A DNA stretch of 64,000 bases, taken from the NCBI RefSeq assembly GCF_014205015.1, contig NZ_JACHMO010000001.1:8742001-8806000 (forward strand), given 5' to 3'. Below the pieces are notes generated by a model. It was not told the DNA's origin. It saw only the letters and a list, made by a program, of their open reading frames with translations, and ran no database searches. The translations under genes and the position numbers were made by a program. Origin of the DNA: Saccharothrix ecbatanensis. Its GTDB lineage: Bacteria; Actinomycetota; Actinomycetes; Mycobacteriales; Pseudonocardiaceae. Shown piece after piece: positions 1-10,992 of the stretch. Every line of letters starts with the position of its first letter. Positions within the stretch are counted from its first letter, which is position 1.

Positions 1-926
1 CCGGTCAGCCCTTCGATGGTGCCGATGAGGTTCTTGGCGCCCTTCTGCCGCGACTGGACCTCCAGCTGCTGCGGGTCGGAGACGCCCGAGCGCTCCAGTT
101 CGGCGATCGCGTCGTTCTTGCCGTACCCGTAGGCCGAGTTGATCTTGTGTCGGCCGTAGCCGCCGGCGATCTGCACGTACGCGTCACGTGGGAACGACAC
201 CGCGACCGCGTTGCCGCCGTCGTTCGGCACGTGCATGAGGATCAGCGTGTCGGTGTTCAGGCCGCCGGACGACTCGTCGCCCGCGTGCAGCTCGTTCAGG
301 ATCTCCTGGGGCAGCGGGTTGCCCTTGGAGTCGGTGCGGCTGTCCATGCCGACCATGAGGATGTCGACCGAGCCGTCCGCGGGCTTCTCGCCCCCGCCCG
401 CGTCGCTGATCACGTCGGTGGTGGAGATGTCGCTGATCAGCGACTGGTAGTTCGCCCAGGCGTAGCCGGTGGCCAGCAGCACCACGACCGACAGGAACGC
501 GAGGAGCGTGCGGCCGACCGCGGAACCGCCGCTCGACGCGCGCGCGGGCGGACGTCGGCGCGGTGGGCCGCCGGCGGGCGGACGTGGCCGCTGACCGGTG
601 GTGGCCGGCCTGGCGCGGGCGGAGGGCTCGCTGCCTGCCCGCGCACGTTCACCCGGACGCGGCACGCCAGACCTGGGTTCGCCCGCCCTGGGACGTTCGG
701 ACACGGGCGGGTTCGCCCGATCAGACGAAGGCCGAGTGGGCCGTCCACCGGGCGTGCGTGCTCGCTCACCGGTCGGCCGACGCGGCGGATCGGGTAGCTC
801 ACTGGGGTCCGGGCGCCGCGGCGGTTGTCGGTCGCGCGGCGGTTGACCTGCGGAAGGACTCCTCGGAGGAACAGGTCGCCTGCGGAACCCGTCGGGTTCG
901 CCTGGCCTCGGCGGCCGGTTGTCCAC
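1..926 (-). CDS. LytR-CpsA-Psr (LCP) family protein, C-terminus outside the window
   Basis: LCP enzymes transfer undecaprenyl-linked polymers (arabinogalactan or teichoic-acid type) onto peptidoglycan at the outer face of the membrane. About 308 residues are visible. Residues 1-135 form a cytoplasmic tail very rich in proline and arginine. A single membrane helix follows at about 139-160 (LLAFLSVVVLLATGYAW), and the LCP domain opens near residue 185 with VDILMVGMDSRTD, followed by LNTDTLILMHVP and the arginine-containing SFPRDAYV. The GTG at 924-926 is chosen because AGGAGG lies 7 bases upstream; another in-frame GTG at 930-932 is too close to it. The frame runs off the left edge, so the end of the domain cannot be checked. 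The family is clear; the acceptor polymer is not known. Confidence 0.9.
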   Translation of the reverse strand, partial: MDNRPPRPGEPDGFRRRPVPPRSPSAGQPPRDRQPPRRPDPSELPDPPRRPTGERARTPGGRPTRPSSDRANPPVSERPRAGEPRSGVPRPGERARAGSEPSARARPATTGQRPRPPAGGPPRRRPPARASSGGSAVGRTLLAFLSVVVLLATGYAWANYQSLISDISTTDVISDAGGGEKPADGSVDILMVGMDSRTDSKGNPLPQEILNELHAGDESSGGLNTDTLILMHVPNDGGNAVAVSFPRDAYVQIAGGYGRHKINSAYGYGKNDAIAELERSGVSDPQQLEVQSRQKGAKNLIGTIEGLT

Positions 927-1089
927 TCCCACTCCTCCTATGTACCCAGGTTCATCCCATTGGACGCACGAGGGGTCGCCTGGGTTGCCAACAGCGTGGC
1001 ACAGCACTGTGCGCCAGGCCGTGATACCGGGTGGGGGCGCGGCTGACCAGGTCGGTTACCCGATTGTGAGATCGGCTCCACCGCGTTCG

Positions 1090-1101
1090 TAGACTGCCAC
1101 C
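1090..1101 (+). promoter_or_regulatory. Probable leaderless promoter of glyQS
   Basis: TAGACT (1090-1095) fits the actinobacterial -10 consensus TANNNT and lies 6 bases before the GTG at 1102, so transcription would start at or next to the start codon. No Shine-Dalgarno sequence is present. No T-box-like leader can fit in such a short 5' region. The placement is inferred from sequence only. Confidence 0.55.
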
Positions 1102-4092
<2,991 letters not shown>

Positions 4093-4116
4093 GCCGCACA
4101 GGACGTCCCCGGACAT

Positions 4117-4162
4117 ACGAAAATCCCCGCCCCCGGATGAACCGGTGGGCGGGGATTTTCGT
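4117..4162. terminator. Bidirectional terminator between convergent genes
   Basis: A perfect 16-bp inverted repeat: the left arm at 4117-4132 reads ACGAAAATCCCCGCCC, and its complement is at 4147-4162, with a 14-base loop. The stem ends in A/T runs on both sides. It lies between the convergent glyQS and small secreted protein genes and can serve both. Confidence 0.85.
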
Positions 4163-4171
4163 CGTGCATCG

Positions 4172-4342
4172 CTACATGTCGCGGTTGTACAGGCTGCTCG
4201 TCCCCGACTGGGAGAGCGTCTGCGAACTGGCGACGGCGATGGTGCGGTCCGGCGTGACCTCTTCGGCGGCAGCCGGCCCGGCGCCCAAGGCGAGCAGTGC
4301 CGCGGCGGTCGCGGCCACCAGCGCTGCGGGGATGATTCTCAC
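4172..4342 (-). CDS. Small secreted protein of unknown function (56 aa)
   Basis: The peptide starts VRIIPAALVAATAAALLALG with a basic n-region, a long alanine/leucine core and an AAA-E cleavage region near residues 25-28, so it is exported by the Sec route. About 30 residues would remain, rich in Ser/Thr and without cysteines (TIAVASSQTLSQSGTSSLYN). The GTG start at 4342 is supported by GAGGAG 6 bases upstream. A longer reading frame from 4471 has no signal peptide at its start and is rejected. No family is recognised. It sits alone, convergent with glyQS and divergent from the sugar-binding lipoprotein gene. Confidence 0.65.
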   Translation of the reverse strand: MRIIPAALVAATAAALLALGAGPAAAEEVTPDRTIAVASSQTLSQSGTSSLYNRDM

Positions 4343-4648
4343 GCTGTTCTCCTCACACACCCAGCCAGGGTTCGGCAGGCGACACCATCGCACAGAAAAC
4401 GGTCCGACGGGTAGTCCCCTTTCGCACGCACCGGCTCCGTGACCAATCGGGTGCGGAGCGTGATAGGTCAACTTGCAGGCGTCCTACCTGCACTTTCAAG
4501 GAAGAGTGACGGCTTGCTCACCTAATGGTGCAGCCCATTCGGTGCCTCTCGGTTGCTACGTCTTGACGAACCCGCTCCCAGAAGGATGGAATTCGCGCCA
4601 TTCCGTTTTCCACCGTCGACGTCGATGTGCCGTGCAAGGGGTTGGCGA
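4343..4648. other. Divergent intergenic region, about 300 bases
   Basis: It separates the small secreted protein gene (minus) from the sugar-binding lipoprotein gene (plus). I see one short inverted repeat, TGCAGG-N7-CCTGCA at 4474-4492, which could be an operator. There is no convincing -35/-10 pair and no additional gene. The upstream extension of the lipoprotein reading frame to 4553 is not credible as coding because a signal peptide would be buried. Confidence 0.5.
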
Positions 4649-5758
4649 ATGCGAAGGCTTCCCGGGGTCGCGTCCTGCGTCCTGCTCGTACTGCTCGTCG
4701 CGTCGTGCAGCACGCCGGTCGACCCGCTCGCGCCACCGACCGGCAGTCGCGCGCCGAAGCCGGTGGTCGGCGTGATCCTGCCGGACCGCGAGTCGTCGGA
4801 CCGGTGGGAGGACCAGGACAGGTCGCTGCTGCTCCAGGCGCTGAGCTTCGCGGGCGTCGAGGGCGTGGTGGAGAACGCAGACGGTGACGAGGCGAAGTTC
4901 GCGTCCATCGCCGACGAGATGATCGGCCGCGGGGTGAACGTGCTGATGACCACGCCGCTCACGCCCGAAGGCGGCATCGCGGTGGAGCGCAAGGCCAAGG
5001 ACGCCGGCATCCCGGTGATCAACTACGACCGGATCAGCCTGGGCGGCACGGCCGAGTACTACGTCTCGTTCGACAACCTCAACGTGGGCGAACTCCAGGC
5101 CGAGGGCCTGCTCGGGTGCCTGGGCAACAAGAACGCCGCGCAGATCATCGAACTCCAGGGCGCGCCGACGGACAACAACGCCACCTTGTTCTTCGACGGC
5201 CAGCGCCGCCTGCTCGGCCCGAAGTACGACAGCGGCTCGCTGCGGCTGGTCGACAGCAAGCCGATCGACCAGTGGGACGCGGCGATCGGCAAGGCCACGT
5301 TCGAGCAGATGCTGTCGGCCAACGGCGGCGTGGTGGACGGCGTGGTCGCCGCCAACGACGGGCTGGCGGGCGCGGCGATCGAGGTGCTGAAGGCGAAGGG
5401 CCTGGCCGGACGGGTGCCGGTGACCGGTCAGGACGCCACGCTCGAAGGTCTGCGCTCGATCCTGCGCGGCGAGCAGTGCATGACCGTCTACAAGCCGATC
5501 CGGGACGAGGCCGAGGCGGCGGCGCGGCTGGCCATCGCGTTGGCCCGCGGCGACCTGAGCGGCGCGGACGACCTGGCCACCGGCAACACCCGTGACCTGG
5601 TGGCGAAGCGGGACGTGAAGTCCGTGCTGCTGGGCGCGGAGCTGATCACCCGGGACAACGTGCGGACGCTCGTCGCCGAGGGCGCGGTCAAGCCGGTCGA
5701 CCTGTGCGCGGGCGACACCGCCGCGGCCTGCACCGAGCTGAACATCCTGGCGAACTAG
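4649..5758 (+). CDS. Sugar ABC transporter substrate-binding lipoprotein (XylF/RbsB-like)
   Basis: A periplasmic-binding-protein type 1 lipoprotein expected to capture a monosaccharide outside the membrane. The 369-residue product starts MRRLPG, has a hydrophobic stretch and the lipobox LVAS-C with Cys20. The two-lobed sugar-binding fold begins with PVVGVILPDRESSDRWEDQD; typical elements follow, including NVLMTTPLTPEGG, IPVINYDRIS, VDGVVAANDGLAGAAIEVLK and VPVTGQDA. These resemble D-xylose-binding XylF. The ATG at 4649 has AAGGGG 7 bases upstream. No permease or ATPase gene is adjacent, so its transporter must be encoded elsewhere or it acts as a sensor. Its last 4 bases overlap the end of the convergent HxlR gene. 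Confidence 0.88.
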   Translation: MRRLPGVASCVLLVLLVASCSTPVDPLAPPTGSRAPKPVVGVILPDRESSDRWEDQDRSLLLQALSFAGVEGVVENADGDEAKFASIADEMIGRGVNVLMTTPLTPEGGIAVERKAKDAGIPVINYDRISLGGTAEYYVSFDNLNVGELQAEGLLGCLGNKNAAQIIELQGAPTDNNATLFFDGQRRLLGPKYDSGSLRLVDSKPIDQWDAAIGKATFEQMLSANGGVVDGVVAANDGLAGAAIEVLKAKGLAGRVPVTGQDATLEGLRSILRGEQCMTVYKPIRDEAEAAARLAIALARGDLSGADDLATGNTRDLVAKRDVKSVLLGAELITRDNVRTLVAEGAVKPVDLCAGDTAAACTELNILAN

Positions 5759-6207
5759 GCGGCCCCCGGGCCCGGCAGGACGTCGATGTCGTCGGGCCCC
5801 ATCGGTCCGCCGCACTCCGAGCAGTGCAGTTCGACGTGCGCGATCCGGCCGCACGCGTGGTGGCGGTAGAGCACGGGCGGCCCCTCGTCGCCCGCGGTCC
5901 AGCGGTCGCCCCAGCGCACCATCACCATCAGCAGCTCGACCAGCTCGGTGCCCTTCGGGGTGAGCGCGTACTCGTGCCGCGGTGGCTTGGCCGAGTACTC
6001 GCGCCGTTCCAGCACACCCTGCTCGACGAGCCACTTCAGGCGTTCCGCGAGTACCTTGCGAGAGATGCCGAGTTCGTCCTGGAGTTGGTCGAAGCGGCAG
6101 ATACCGACGTAGACGTCCCGCAGGATCAGCGGTGACCACGGTTCGCCGATGACGTCCAGGGTGCGCGCGATGGAACACGCCATGTCACCGAACCGGGTCC
6201 GCTGCAT
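5755..6207 (-). CDS. HxlR-family winged-helix transcriptional regulator
   Basis: A 150-residue DNA-binding protein. The HxlR domain covers residues 11-100, with a cysteine at position 11 (MACSIARTLDVIGEPWSPL), the recognition region FDQLQDELGISRKVLAERLKWLVEQG and the wing YSAKPPRHEYALTPKG. The C-terminal 35 residues add a small cysteine/histidine cluster (HHACG...HCSECGG) that looks like a zinc ribbon, as seen in a subset of HxlR proteins. A TAGGCT box 6 bases before the ATG suggests leaderless transcription. It faces the DUF899 gene across two palindromic operators and probably represses both itself and that gene. The inducer is unknown; some HxlR proteins sense electrophiles through the N-terminal cysteine. 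Confidence 0.92.
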   Translation of the reverse strand: MQRTRFGDMACSIARTLDVIGEPWSPLILRDVYVGICRFDQLQDELGISRKVLAERLKWLVEQGVLERREYSAKPPRHEYALTPKGTELVELLMVMVRWGDRWTAGDEGPPVLYRHHACGRIAHVELHCSECGGPMGPDDIDVLPGPGAA

Positions 6208-6228
6208 GGAACCAGCCTAGCGGAGTGG

Positions 6229-6243
6229 GTTCCCTCAGGGAAC
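6229..6243. promoter_or_regulatory. HxlR operator 1
   Basis: GTTCCCT-C-AGGGAAC is a perfect 7-bp-arm palindrome. It lies upstream of the -10 box of the HxlR gene (TAGGCT, rc of 6214-6219) and in the -35 region of the rightward promoter (TACGGT at 6253-6258), so bound protein could block both directions. A second copy lies 33 bp away, centre to centre. Confidence 0.75.
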
Positions 6244-6252
6244 TAGCCCTGC

Positions 6253-6277
6253 TACGGTTGAGTTCCCTGAAGGAACT
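6253..6277 (+). promoter_or_regulatory. DUF899 gene -10 box and HxlR operator 2
   Basis: TACGGT (6253-6258) is a likely -10 box. AGTTCCCTGAAGGAACT (6261-6277) is a second palindrome of the same family as operator 1 and would cover the transcription start. GGAGG at 6279-6283 is the ribosome-binding site for the ATG at 6287. Confidence 0.7.
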
Positions 6278-6286
6278 TGGAGGTGT

Positions 6287-6946
6287 ATGATGGCTCGACC
6301 GCCCGTTGTCCCGCCGCAGGAGTGGCAGGCCGCCCTTGACGAACTGCTGGTCAAGGAGAAGGAACTGACCCACGCGCTGGACGCGTTGGCCGCCCGGCGG
6401 CGCAGGCTGCCGATGGTCCGGCTCGGCACCGACCACGAGTTCACCGCGCCCGACGGCGCCGTGGTCGGTCTGACGGACCTGTTCGAGGGCCGTCGGCAGC
6501 TCGTCGCCTATCACCACATGCTCGCGCCGGGGAACGACCACCTGTGCGAGGGCTGCTGCTCGTTCGTCGACAACCTCGCCGACCAGGTCCACCTCAACGC
6601 CCGCGACACCACGTTGATCCTCATGTCCCGCGCACCGCAGGACGAGATCGCCCCCGTGCGCGAGCGGATGGGCTGGACCATTCCGTGGTACTCGGCGCGC
6701 CAGGCGTTCTACGACGAACTGGGGCTGGGCGGCGGCTTCGGGCTGAGCGTCTTCCTGCGTGACGGCGACGAGGTGTTCCGCACGTACTTCACCAGCGGGC
6801 GCGGCGTCGACCGGCTGCGGATGGACTTCAACCTGCTCGACCTGACCCCGTACGGGCGTCAGGAGAAGTGGGAGGACTCCCCGGAGGGCTGGCCGCAGAC
6901 GCCGACGATGGAGTGGCTGCGACTGCGTGACGAGTACGAGGTGTGA
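6287..6946 (+). CDS. DUF899 family thioredoxin-like protein
   Basis: A 219-residue cytoplasmic protein of the DUF899 family, which has a thioredoxin-like fold and no established reaction. Family hallmarks visible are WQAALDELLVKEKELT, the TDLFEGRRQLVAYHHM segment, a cysteine-rich NDHLCEGCCSFVDNL motif near residues 84-98, and the DLTPYGRQEKWEDSPEGWPQ tail. The CxxCC motif suggests redox or thiol chemistry. Two ATGs in tandem (6287, 6290) follow a good GGAGG. Its only apparent regulator is the divergent HxlR gene; this pairing suggests a response to electrophiles or quinones, which is inference. Confidence 0.88.
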   Translation: MMARPPVVPPQEWQAALDELLVKEKELTHALDALAARRRRLPMVRLGTDHEFTAPDGAVVGLTDLFEGRRQLVAYHHMLAPGNDHLCEGCCSFVDNLADQVHLNARDTTLILMSRAPQDEIAPVRERMGWTIPWYSARQAFYDELGLGGGFGLSVFLRDGDEVFRTYFTSGRGVDRLRMDFNLLDLTPYGRQEKWEDSPEGWPQTPTMEWLRLRDEYEV

Positions 6947-6958
6947 TCGCCGGGTTCG

Positions 6959-7714
6959 CTACGCCGCCTCCTCGTCGTCGTGTCGCCCGGAGATGAACTC
7001 CTGCACGCGGATCTTCACCCGGATGAGCGGTTGGCGGATGCGGGCCTCCCGCCGGTACGCCCGGCGCAGCTTCCGCGAGCCCTCGGTGTAGCGCCAGCGT
7101 GCCCACGGTGAGCCGGGCCGGGCCAGCCGCAGCGCGCCGATCTCCGGCAGCACCGGCACCAGCAGCCCGAGCAGGCCGGTCCACACCTTGCCCTTGAGGA
7201 GAGCCACTATGGCGAACCCGAGGTTGACCAGGATGATCAGCACCCGCAGCCCGACGCCCTCGCCGTAGAACTCGTCATAACCCAGCGGCCGGGCGCCGAT
7301 CAGCAGCAGCCCGGTCATCCCGATGGCGAGGAACACGGCGTCGACCGACAGTCGGCCGTCCTTGGTCCAGTACACGTCCCGCAAGTGCAGGATCAAGGCG
7401 AACTCGTCGAGCACGAGGGCCGCGCCCACGCCGAGCAAAGTGGCTGCGGCAACCCGCACCCCGTGCTGGTCGTCCGGTGACGCCAGCCCGATCACGCCGC
7501 CGAGCAGCATGAAGACGGTGCCGAACACGACGTGGTGGATGTGCGTCCCGTTGGACGTGATGTTGCCCGGCCACCAGCGCACCTTCGCCCTGATCAGGCG
7601 CACGCTGATGCGGATGAGGACGAACGTGACCACCAGGCCGAGGAAGAAGAACAACAGCCGCGACTGGGGCAGGTGGAGCGTGTGCACGACTCCATCTTCA
7701 CCCGGCCGGGTCAC
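6959..7714 (-). CDS. Integral membrane protein of unknown function with HIHH motif
   Basis: A 251-residue protein with about five membrane helices: LLFFFLGLVVTFVLIRISV, VVFGTVFMLLGGVIGLAS, VAAATLLGVGAALVLDEFAL, AVFLAIGMTGLLLIGA and VLIILVNLGFAIVALLKG. A THIHHVVFG motif stands at the start of the second helix and an aspartate/glutamate pair in the third, an arrangement that could bind metal, but the family is uncharacterised. The cytoplasmic C-terminal tail is highly basic. Its GTG start overlaps the stop of the upstream gene by 4 bases (GTGA), so the two are translationally coupled and may act together. Confidence 0.75.
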   Translation of the reverse strand: MTRPGEDGVVHTLHLPQSRLLFFFLGLVVTFVLIRISVRLIRAKVRWWPGNITSNGTHIHHVVFGTVFMLLGGVIGLASPDDQHGVRVAAATLLGVGAALVLDEFALILHLRDVYWTKDGRLSVDAVFLAIGMTGLLLIGARPLGYDEFYGEGVGLRVLIILVNLGFAIVALLKGKVWTGLLGLLVPVLPEIGALRLARPGSPWARWRYTEGSRKLRRAYRREARIRQPLIRVKIRVQEFISGRHDDEEAA

Positions 7715-8052
7715 TTGAACGTGATGTCGCCCTTGATGTCCCCCGCTTGCACGACCTGGACGACCTTGCTGCCCAGGGAGCCGGAGATCTGGTTGTTCAC
7801 CCGTCCGGTCTGCGTCACGGTCGTGTGCCCGCGCAGTGCGGCGCCGAACTCCGGATCCGCCTCGACGGTCCGCTCCAGCACCTCGCCCAACGCCTTCACC
7901 TGTGGCGAGTCTTCGGGAGCGCCCTCGGCCGCGGTGAGCGCGGCGGTGGCGACGGGGTCATCGGCGAACTTCGCCCGCACGAGTTCGTACAGCCCGGCGA
8001 CGGCGCGTGAGGCGAGTGAGGCGGCGATGGTCAGCAGCACCGGTTCAGTCAT
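7711..8052 (-). CDS. Small protein ending in an RHIM-like amyloid-type motif
   Basis: The 113-residue product starts MTEPVLLTIAASLASRAVAGLYELVRAKF, a helical region, followed by an acidic, alanine-rich linker. The last 35 residues are Gln/Asn/Gly/Val-rich with two similar strands, VNNQISGSLG and VVQAGDIKGDITF. The pattern V-V-Q-A-G-D-I-x-G resembles the RHIM core (I/V-Q-I/V-G) and the amyloid signalling motifs found in actinobacterial immune-type proteins. Start at 8052 is chosen for GGGAG 7 bases upstream; longer frames to 8277 run over a non-coding leader. The gene is coupled to the downstream membrane protein gene. Amyloid behaviour is inferred from the motif only. Confidence 0.7.
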   Translation of the reverse strand: MTEPVLLTIAASLASRAVAGLYELVRAKFADDPVATAALTAAEGAPEDSPQVKALGEVLERTVEADPEFGAALRGHTTVTQTGRVNNQISGSLGSKVVQVVQAGDIKGDITFK

Positions 8053-8299
8053 CAGGAGACTCCCTGTGATCGCGGTCTCGCTCACCGTAGCAGTGCGACT
8101 CGCCGCATTCTTCTGCTCGACTGCCGGCGGGATCTCATGGTTGACTGTCTTCGGTCGTACCTTTCTGTGTTCGTGTTCCACCACGCTCGCGGATCGGAGT
8201 TGCGGGCGCCGAATCTTCCTCGCCAGGAAGGGGCCGGGGCCCACGCTGACCCGGTGGTCGCAAGCGCGATCCGGCACCTGTTAGAGGAGAAGTAGCAAG

Positions 8300-8506
8300 A
8301 TGGCAGTTGAGGGCACCGTCAAGTGGTTCAACGCGGAGAAGGGCTTCGGCTTCATCTCCCCGGACAACGGTGGCGCCGACGTGTTCGTGCACTACTCGGA
8401 GATCCAGAGCAACGGCTACCGCACGCTGGAAGAGAACCAGCGGGTGGAGTTCGAGATCGGCCAGGGCCAGAAGGGCCCGCAGGCGCAGTCGGTTCGACCG
8501 CTCTGA
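8300..8506 (+). CDS. Cold-shock protein, CspA family
   Basis: A complete 68-residue single cold-shock domain that binds single-stranded RNA and DNA and melts RNA structure. RNP1 (KGFGFI) and RNP2 (VFVHYS) are intact, and the typical actinobacterial opening [20 protein letters not shown] is present. The ATG follows AGAGGAGAAG. The 247-base upstream region may carry a structured leader as in other csp genes, but I cannot prove it. A strong terminator follows at 8540-8580. Sequence alone does not tell whether it is cold-induced. Confidence 0.97.
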   Translation: MAVEGTVKWFNAEKGFGFISPDNGGADVFVHYSEIQSNGYRTLEENQRVEFEIGQGQKGPQAQSVRPL

Positions 8507-8539
8507 CCTAATCCGGGTCACCACCAGGACCTGGATCTT

Positions 8540-8580
8540 ATCGGGCCGCCATCCCCTTCACCGGGGGGTGGCGGCCCGAT
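8540..8580. terminator. Terminator after the cold-shock gene
   Basis: ATCGGGCCGCCA (8540-8551) pairs with its exact complement at 8569-8580, and the stem is extended by C/G runs inside. It lies between the convergent cold-shock and SnoaL-like genes and can stop both. Confidence 0.75.
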
Positions 8581-8588
8581 TCGCGTTC

Positions 8589-9008
8589 TCAGGTGGTCAG
8601 CGCGGGGGTCTGCACGACCTCTTCGCCGTAGACGCGCTTGCCCACCAGCCGGGCCTCGTCGAACACGAAGAACGCCGCCGTCCGCACCAGGAACGCCCGC
8701 CCGGTGGGCTCCTCGCCGCGGAGACTGCCCAGGTGGGTGCCCCGCAGCTCCAGCTCCACGATCACCGCGTCGTCGGCGTGGCGTAATTCCACCAGCCGGC
8801 TGCGCTGGTCGGGGAAAGCGTCGCGGACCCGGGCGTAGTACCCGGCGACCTCGGCCCGGCCGTCGAACACCTGCCCGGTCGCCACGATCTCGCAACGCGG
8901 GTGGTCGAACGTGCGGACAGTGGCGTCGAACTCGTGTTCGTTCTCCGACTCCAGGTGCTCCAGGACGATCGCCTCCCGCAGGGCCCGCAGTGCCTTGGAC
9001 GCGGTCAT
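8589..9008 (-). CDS. SnoaL-like / NTF2-fold protein
   Basis: A 139-residue protein with the cone-shaped NTF2 fold used by polyketide cyclases, hydratases and many orphan proteins. It opens with ALREAIVLEHLESENEHEFDATVRTF, the helix-strand pattern typical of ester-cyclase-like SnoaL members, and has GTHLGSLRGEEPTGRAF, which matches the G-E-F-x-G region of that group. No catalytic residues can be assigned with confidence. It stands alone, with no biosynthetic neighbour, so a polyketide role is unlikely; a small-molecule binding or hydrolytic role is possible. Confidence 0.8.
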   Translation of the reverse strand: MTASKALRALREAIVLEHLESENEHEFDATVRTFDHPRCEIVATGQVFDGRAEVAGYYARVRDAFPDQRSRLVELRHADDAVIVELELRGTHLGSLRGEEPTGRAFLVRTAAFFVFDEARLVGKRVYGEEVVQTPALTT

Positions 9009-9213
9009 GCGCGCGTTTCCCTCCGGTTCGTCGGTAGCTGACGACGAAACACGGGCGTGCGCGACCAGTCAAGACGCATCTCATTCGCGGTGTCGCGTTC
9101 ACCCACGTGCGACGGGCGCACCCGGCCGGTCGGAGTGGTGCCGATTGGTCCTATTGCCGGTGCCACGTGACCCCCTACCGGACGTACTCAATCGCTTACC
9201 TGCGGCTTCCCCG

Positions 9214-9245
9214 GTAAGGCCGTGGTGAACACTCCACGGCCTTAC
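9214..9245 (-). terminator. Terminator of the acyl-CoA dehydrogenase gene
   Basis: GTAAGGCCGTGG and its exact complement CCACGGCCTTAC form a 12-bp stem with an 8-base loop, starting about 11 bases after the stop codon of the dehydrogenase gene. There is no long T run, as is common in high-GC actinobacteria. Nothing else is seen in the rest of the 9009-9255 gap. Confidence 0.75.
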
Positions 9246-9255
9246 GGCGGGCGGC

Positions 9256-10962
9256 TTATGGACGCATTTCGTAGGCGCCCGACAGTGCGGCCACCTCGTG
9301 CCACACGCGTTCGAACCGGGCTTGGTCGACAACGGGCTTGCGGACCTGCCCGAGTGCCCACTCCTGTTGCGCCCCGGTCGACGACGCCTTGCCGTGCAGG
9401 GCGACCGCATAGGCGGAGAAGTCGCGCACGAGGACGTCGAACACCTGGTCGAGCACGTCGGCGTCGACCCCGGTGATCCCGGCCTGCTCCAGCACGAGCC
9501 GGCCGTAGACGACCAGCGTGAAAAGGTGGCCGAGGTTGAGCAGGAAGTCGAGGTCCTTCTGCTGCTCGTCGTCCGGCGCGGCCTTCGTGAGCAACGTGCG
9601 CAACGCCTGTGCCTGCTCGTGGAAGCGGGCCACGTTGGGCACGTGCGCGTGGTCGCGGTAGGCGGTCTCCCAGTCGTGGAACCGGATCTGCCCGAGGCCG
9701 CGCGCCGGGCCCTGCCGCCAGAAGAACTCGTCGTCCGCCGGGTCGTGCCGGGTCGGGACCTCGGGGTACTCGGCCGGGTTGAACAGGTAGTTGGGCATGA
9801 ACTTGAGCACGAGGGCCAGGTTCACGTGGACGGTGCCCTCCAGCTTGGGCAGGGCGCGGATGTCGCGGGCGGCCATGGAGAAGTAGGTGTCCTTCTCGAA
9901 GCCCTTGGCCGCGATCACGTCCCACAGCAGGTCGATCACCCGCTCGCCCTCGCTGGTGACCTTCATCTTGGTGATCGGGTTGAACAGCAGGTAGCGGCGG
10001 TCGTCGGGGGAGGCGCCGCGGAAGTAGTCCACCGAGCGGTCGGCGAACAGCTTCATGGCCGTGAGGCGCGCGTAGGCGTCCACGAAGGCCTGTCGGACGT
10101 GCGGGAAGTCGGTGACCCGCTTGCCGTACAGGATCCGGTTGTGGGCGTGGGTGATGCTCTCGTAGAACGCGTGCTCGCCGATGCCGATGGACGCCGTGCA
10201 CAGGTTGAACTTGCCGACGTTGACGGTGTTGAGGGCGGCGCTGAACGCGTCCTGGCCGGTGTGCAGGATGTCGTCGGCGGCCACGGGGTAGTCGTCCAGG
10301 CGGAACTCGCTGACGAACATCTGGGAGTCCACGATGTTCTTGACCAGCGTGAACCTGTCGTGCTGGGAGTCGACGGCGAAGAAGACGTAGCCGTCCGGGC
10401 CCTCGACGTCCGCGCGGCGGCCGAACACCGAGACCATGCCCGCGACGTTGCCGTTGCCGATGTAGTACTTGCCGCCGGACGCGGTGAAGCCGTTCCCGGT
10501 GGGCGTGAGCACCATGTCGGTGGAGTAGACGTCCGCGCCGTGCTCCTTCTCGGACAGTCCGAACGCGAAGACCGCGCCGCCGTCCAGGAGTTCGGCGGCC
10601 TTCTTGCGGGCCACGGCGTTGTCGCTCATCCAGATGGGACCGAGGCCGAGCACGGTGACCTGCCAGGCGTACCAGTACTGGAGGCCGTAGAAGCCCAGGA
10701 CCTCGCTCAGCGCGGCGTTCCGTGCGGCGTCCCAGCGCTTGTCGGGGTCGCCGTCCGCTTCGGACGCCGGCGTGCAGAAGGTGGCGAACAGCTTCTCGCG
10801 GCGGACGAAGTCCAGGAACTCGGTGTACCAGACCTTGGCCTGGTCGTCCGCGATCAGGCGGCGCTTGCCGCGCTCCTCGAACCAGTCGATCGTCGCCCGC
10901 AGCAGGCGGCGGCTCTCGGGGTCCAGGTGACCGGCGTCGTACGTGTCGGGGTGGAACAGCAC
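9256..10962 (-). CDS. Acyl-CoA dehydrogenase family flavoprotein
   Basis: A 568-residue FAD enzyme that introduces a C2-C3 double bond into an acyl-CoA-type substrate. The N-terminal helical domain (residues 1-150) is longer than in short-chain dehydrogenases. The FAD/substrate core has FGLSEKEHGADVYSTDMVL (the usual TE..GSD region), GGKYYIGNGN and the C-terminal helical domain with the R-I-L-Y-GKRVTDFPHVRQAFVDAYARL segment. The GTG at 10962 is chosen for GGGAG 7 bases upstream; extension to 11319 would run through the divergent promoter. Substrate is unknown. A TACC-N4-GGTA palindrome (10993-11004) in the promoter region could be a TetR-type operator. Confidence 0.88.
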   Translation of the reverse strand: MLFHPDTYDAGHLDPESRRLLRATIDWFEERGKRRLIADDQAKVWYTEFLDFVRREKLFATFCTPASEADGDPDKRWDAARNAALSEVLGFYGLQYWYAWQVTVLGLGPIWMSDNAVARKKAAELLDGGAVFAFGLSEKEHGADVYSTDMVLTPTGNGFTASGGKYYIGNGNVAGMVSVFGRRADVEGPDGYVFFAVDSQHDRFTLVKNIVDSQMFVSEFRLDDYPVAADDILHTGQDAFSAALNTVNVGKFNLCTASIGIGEHAFYESITHAHNRILYGKRVTDFPHVRQAFVDAYARLTAMKLFADRSVDYFRGASPDDRRYLLFNPITKMKVTSEGERVIDLLWDVIAAKGFEKDTYFSMAARDIRALPKLEGTVHVNLALVLKFMPNYLFNPAEYPEVPTRHDPADDEFFWRQGPARGLGQIRFHDWETAYRDHAHVPNVARFHEQAQALRTLLTKAAPDDEQQKDLDFLLNLGHLFTLVVYGRLVLEQAGITGVDADVLDQVFDVLVRDFSAYAVALHGKASSTGAQQEWALGQVRKPVVDQARFERVWHEVAALSGAYEMRP

Positions 10963-10992
10963 CGGGGTTCTCCCTTCGTCGGCGCCGCACGC

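Noticed and set aside
4556..6178. Open frame of 540 codons antisense to the sugar-binding lipoprotein gene
   Set aside because: It covers two well-supported genes and has no recognisable motif.
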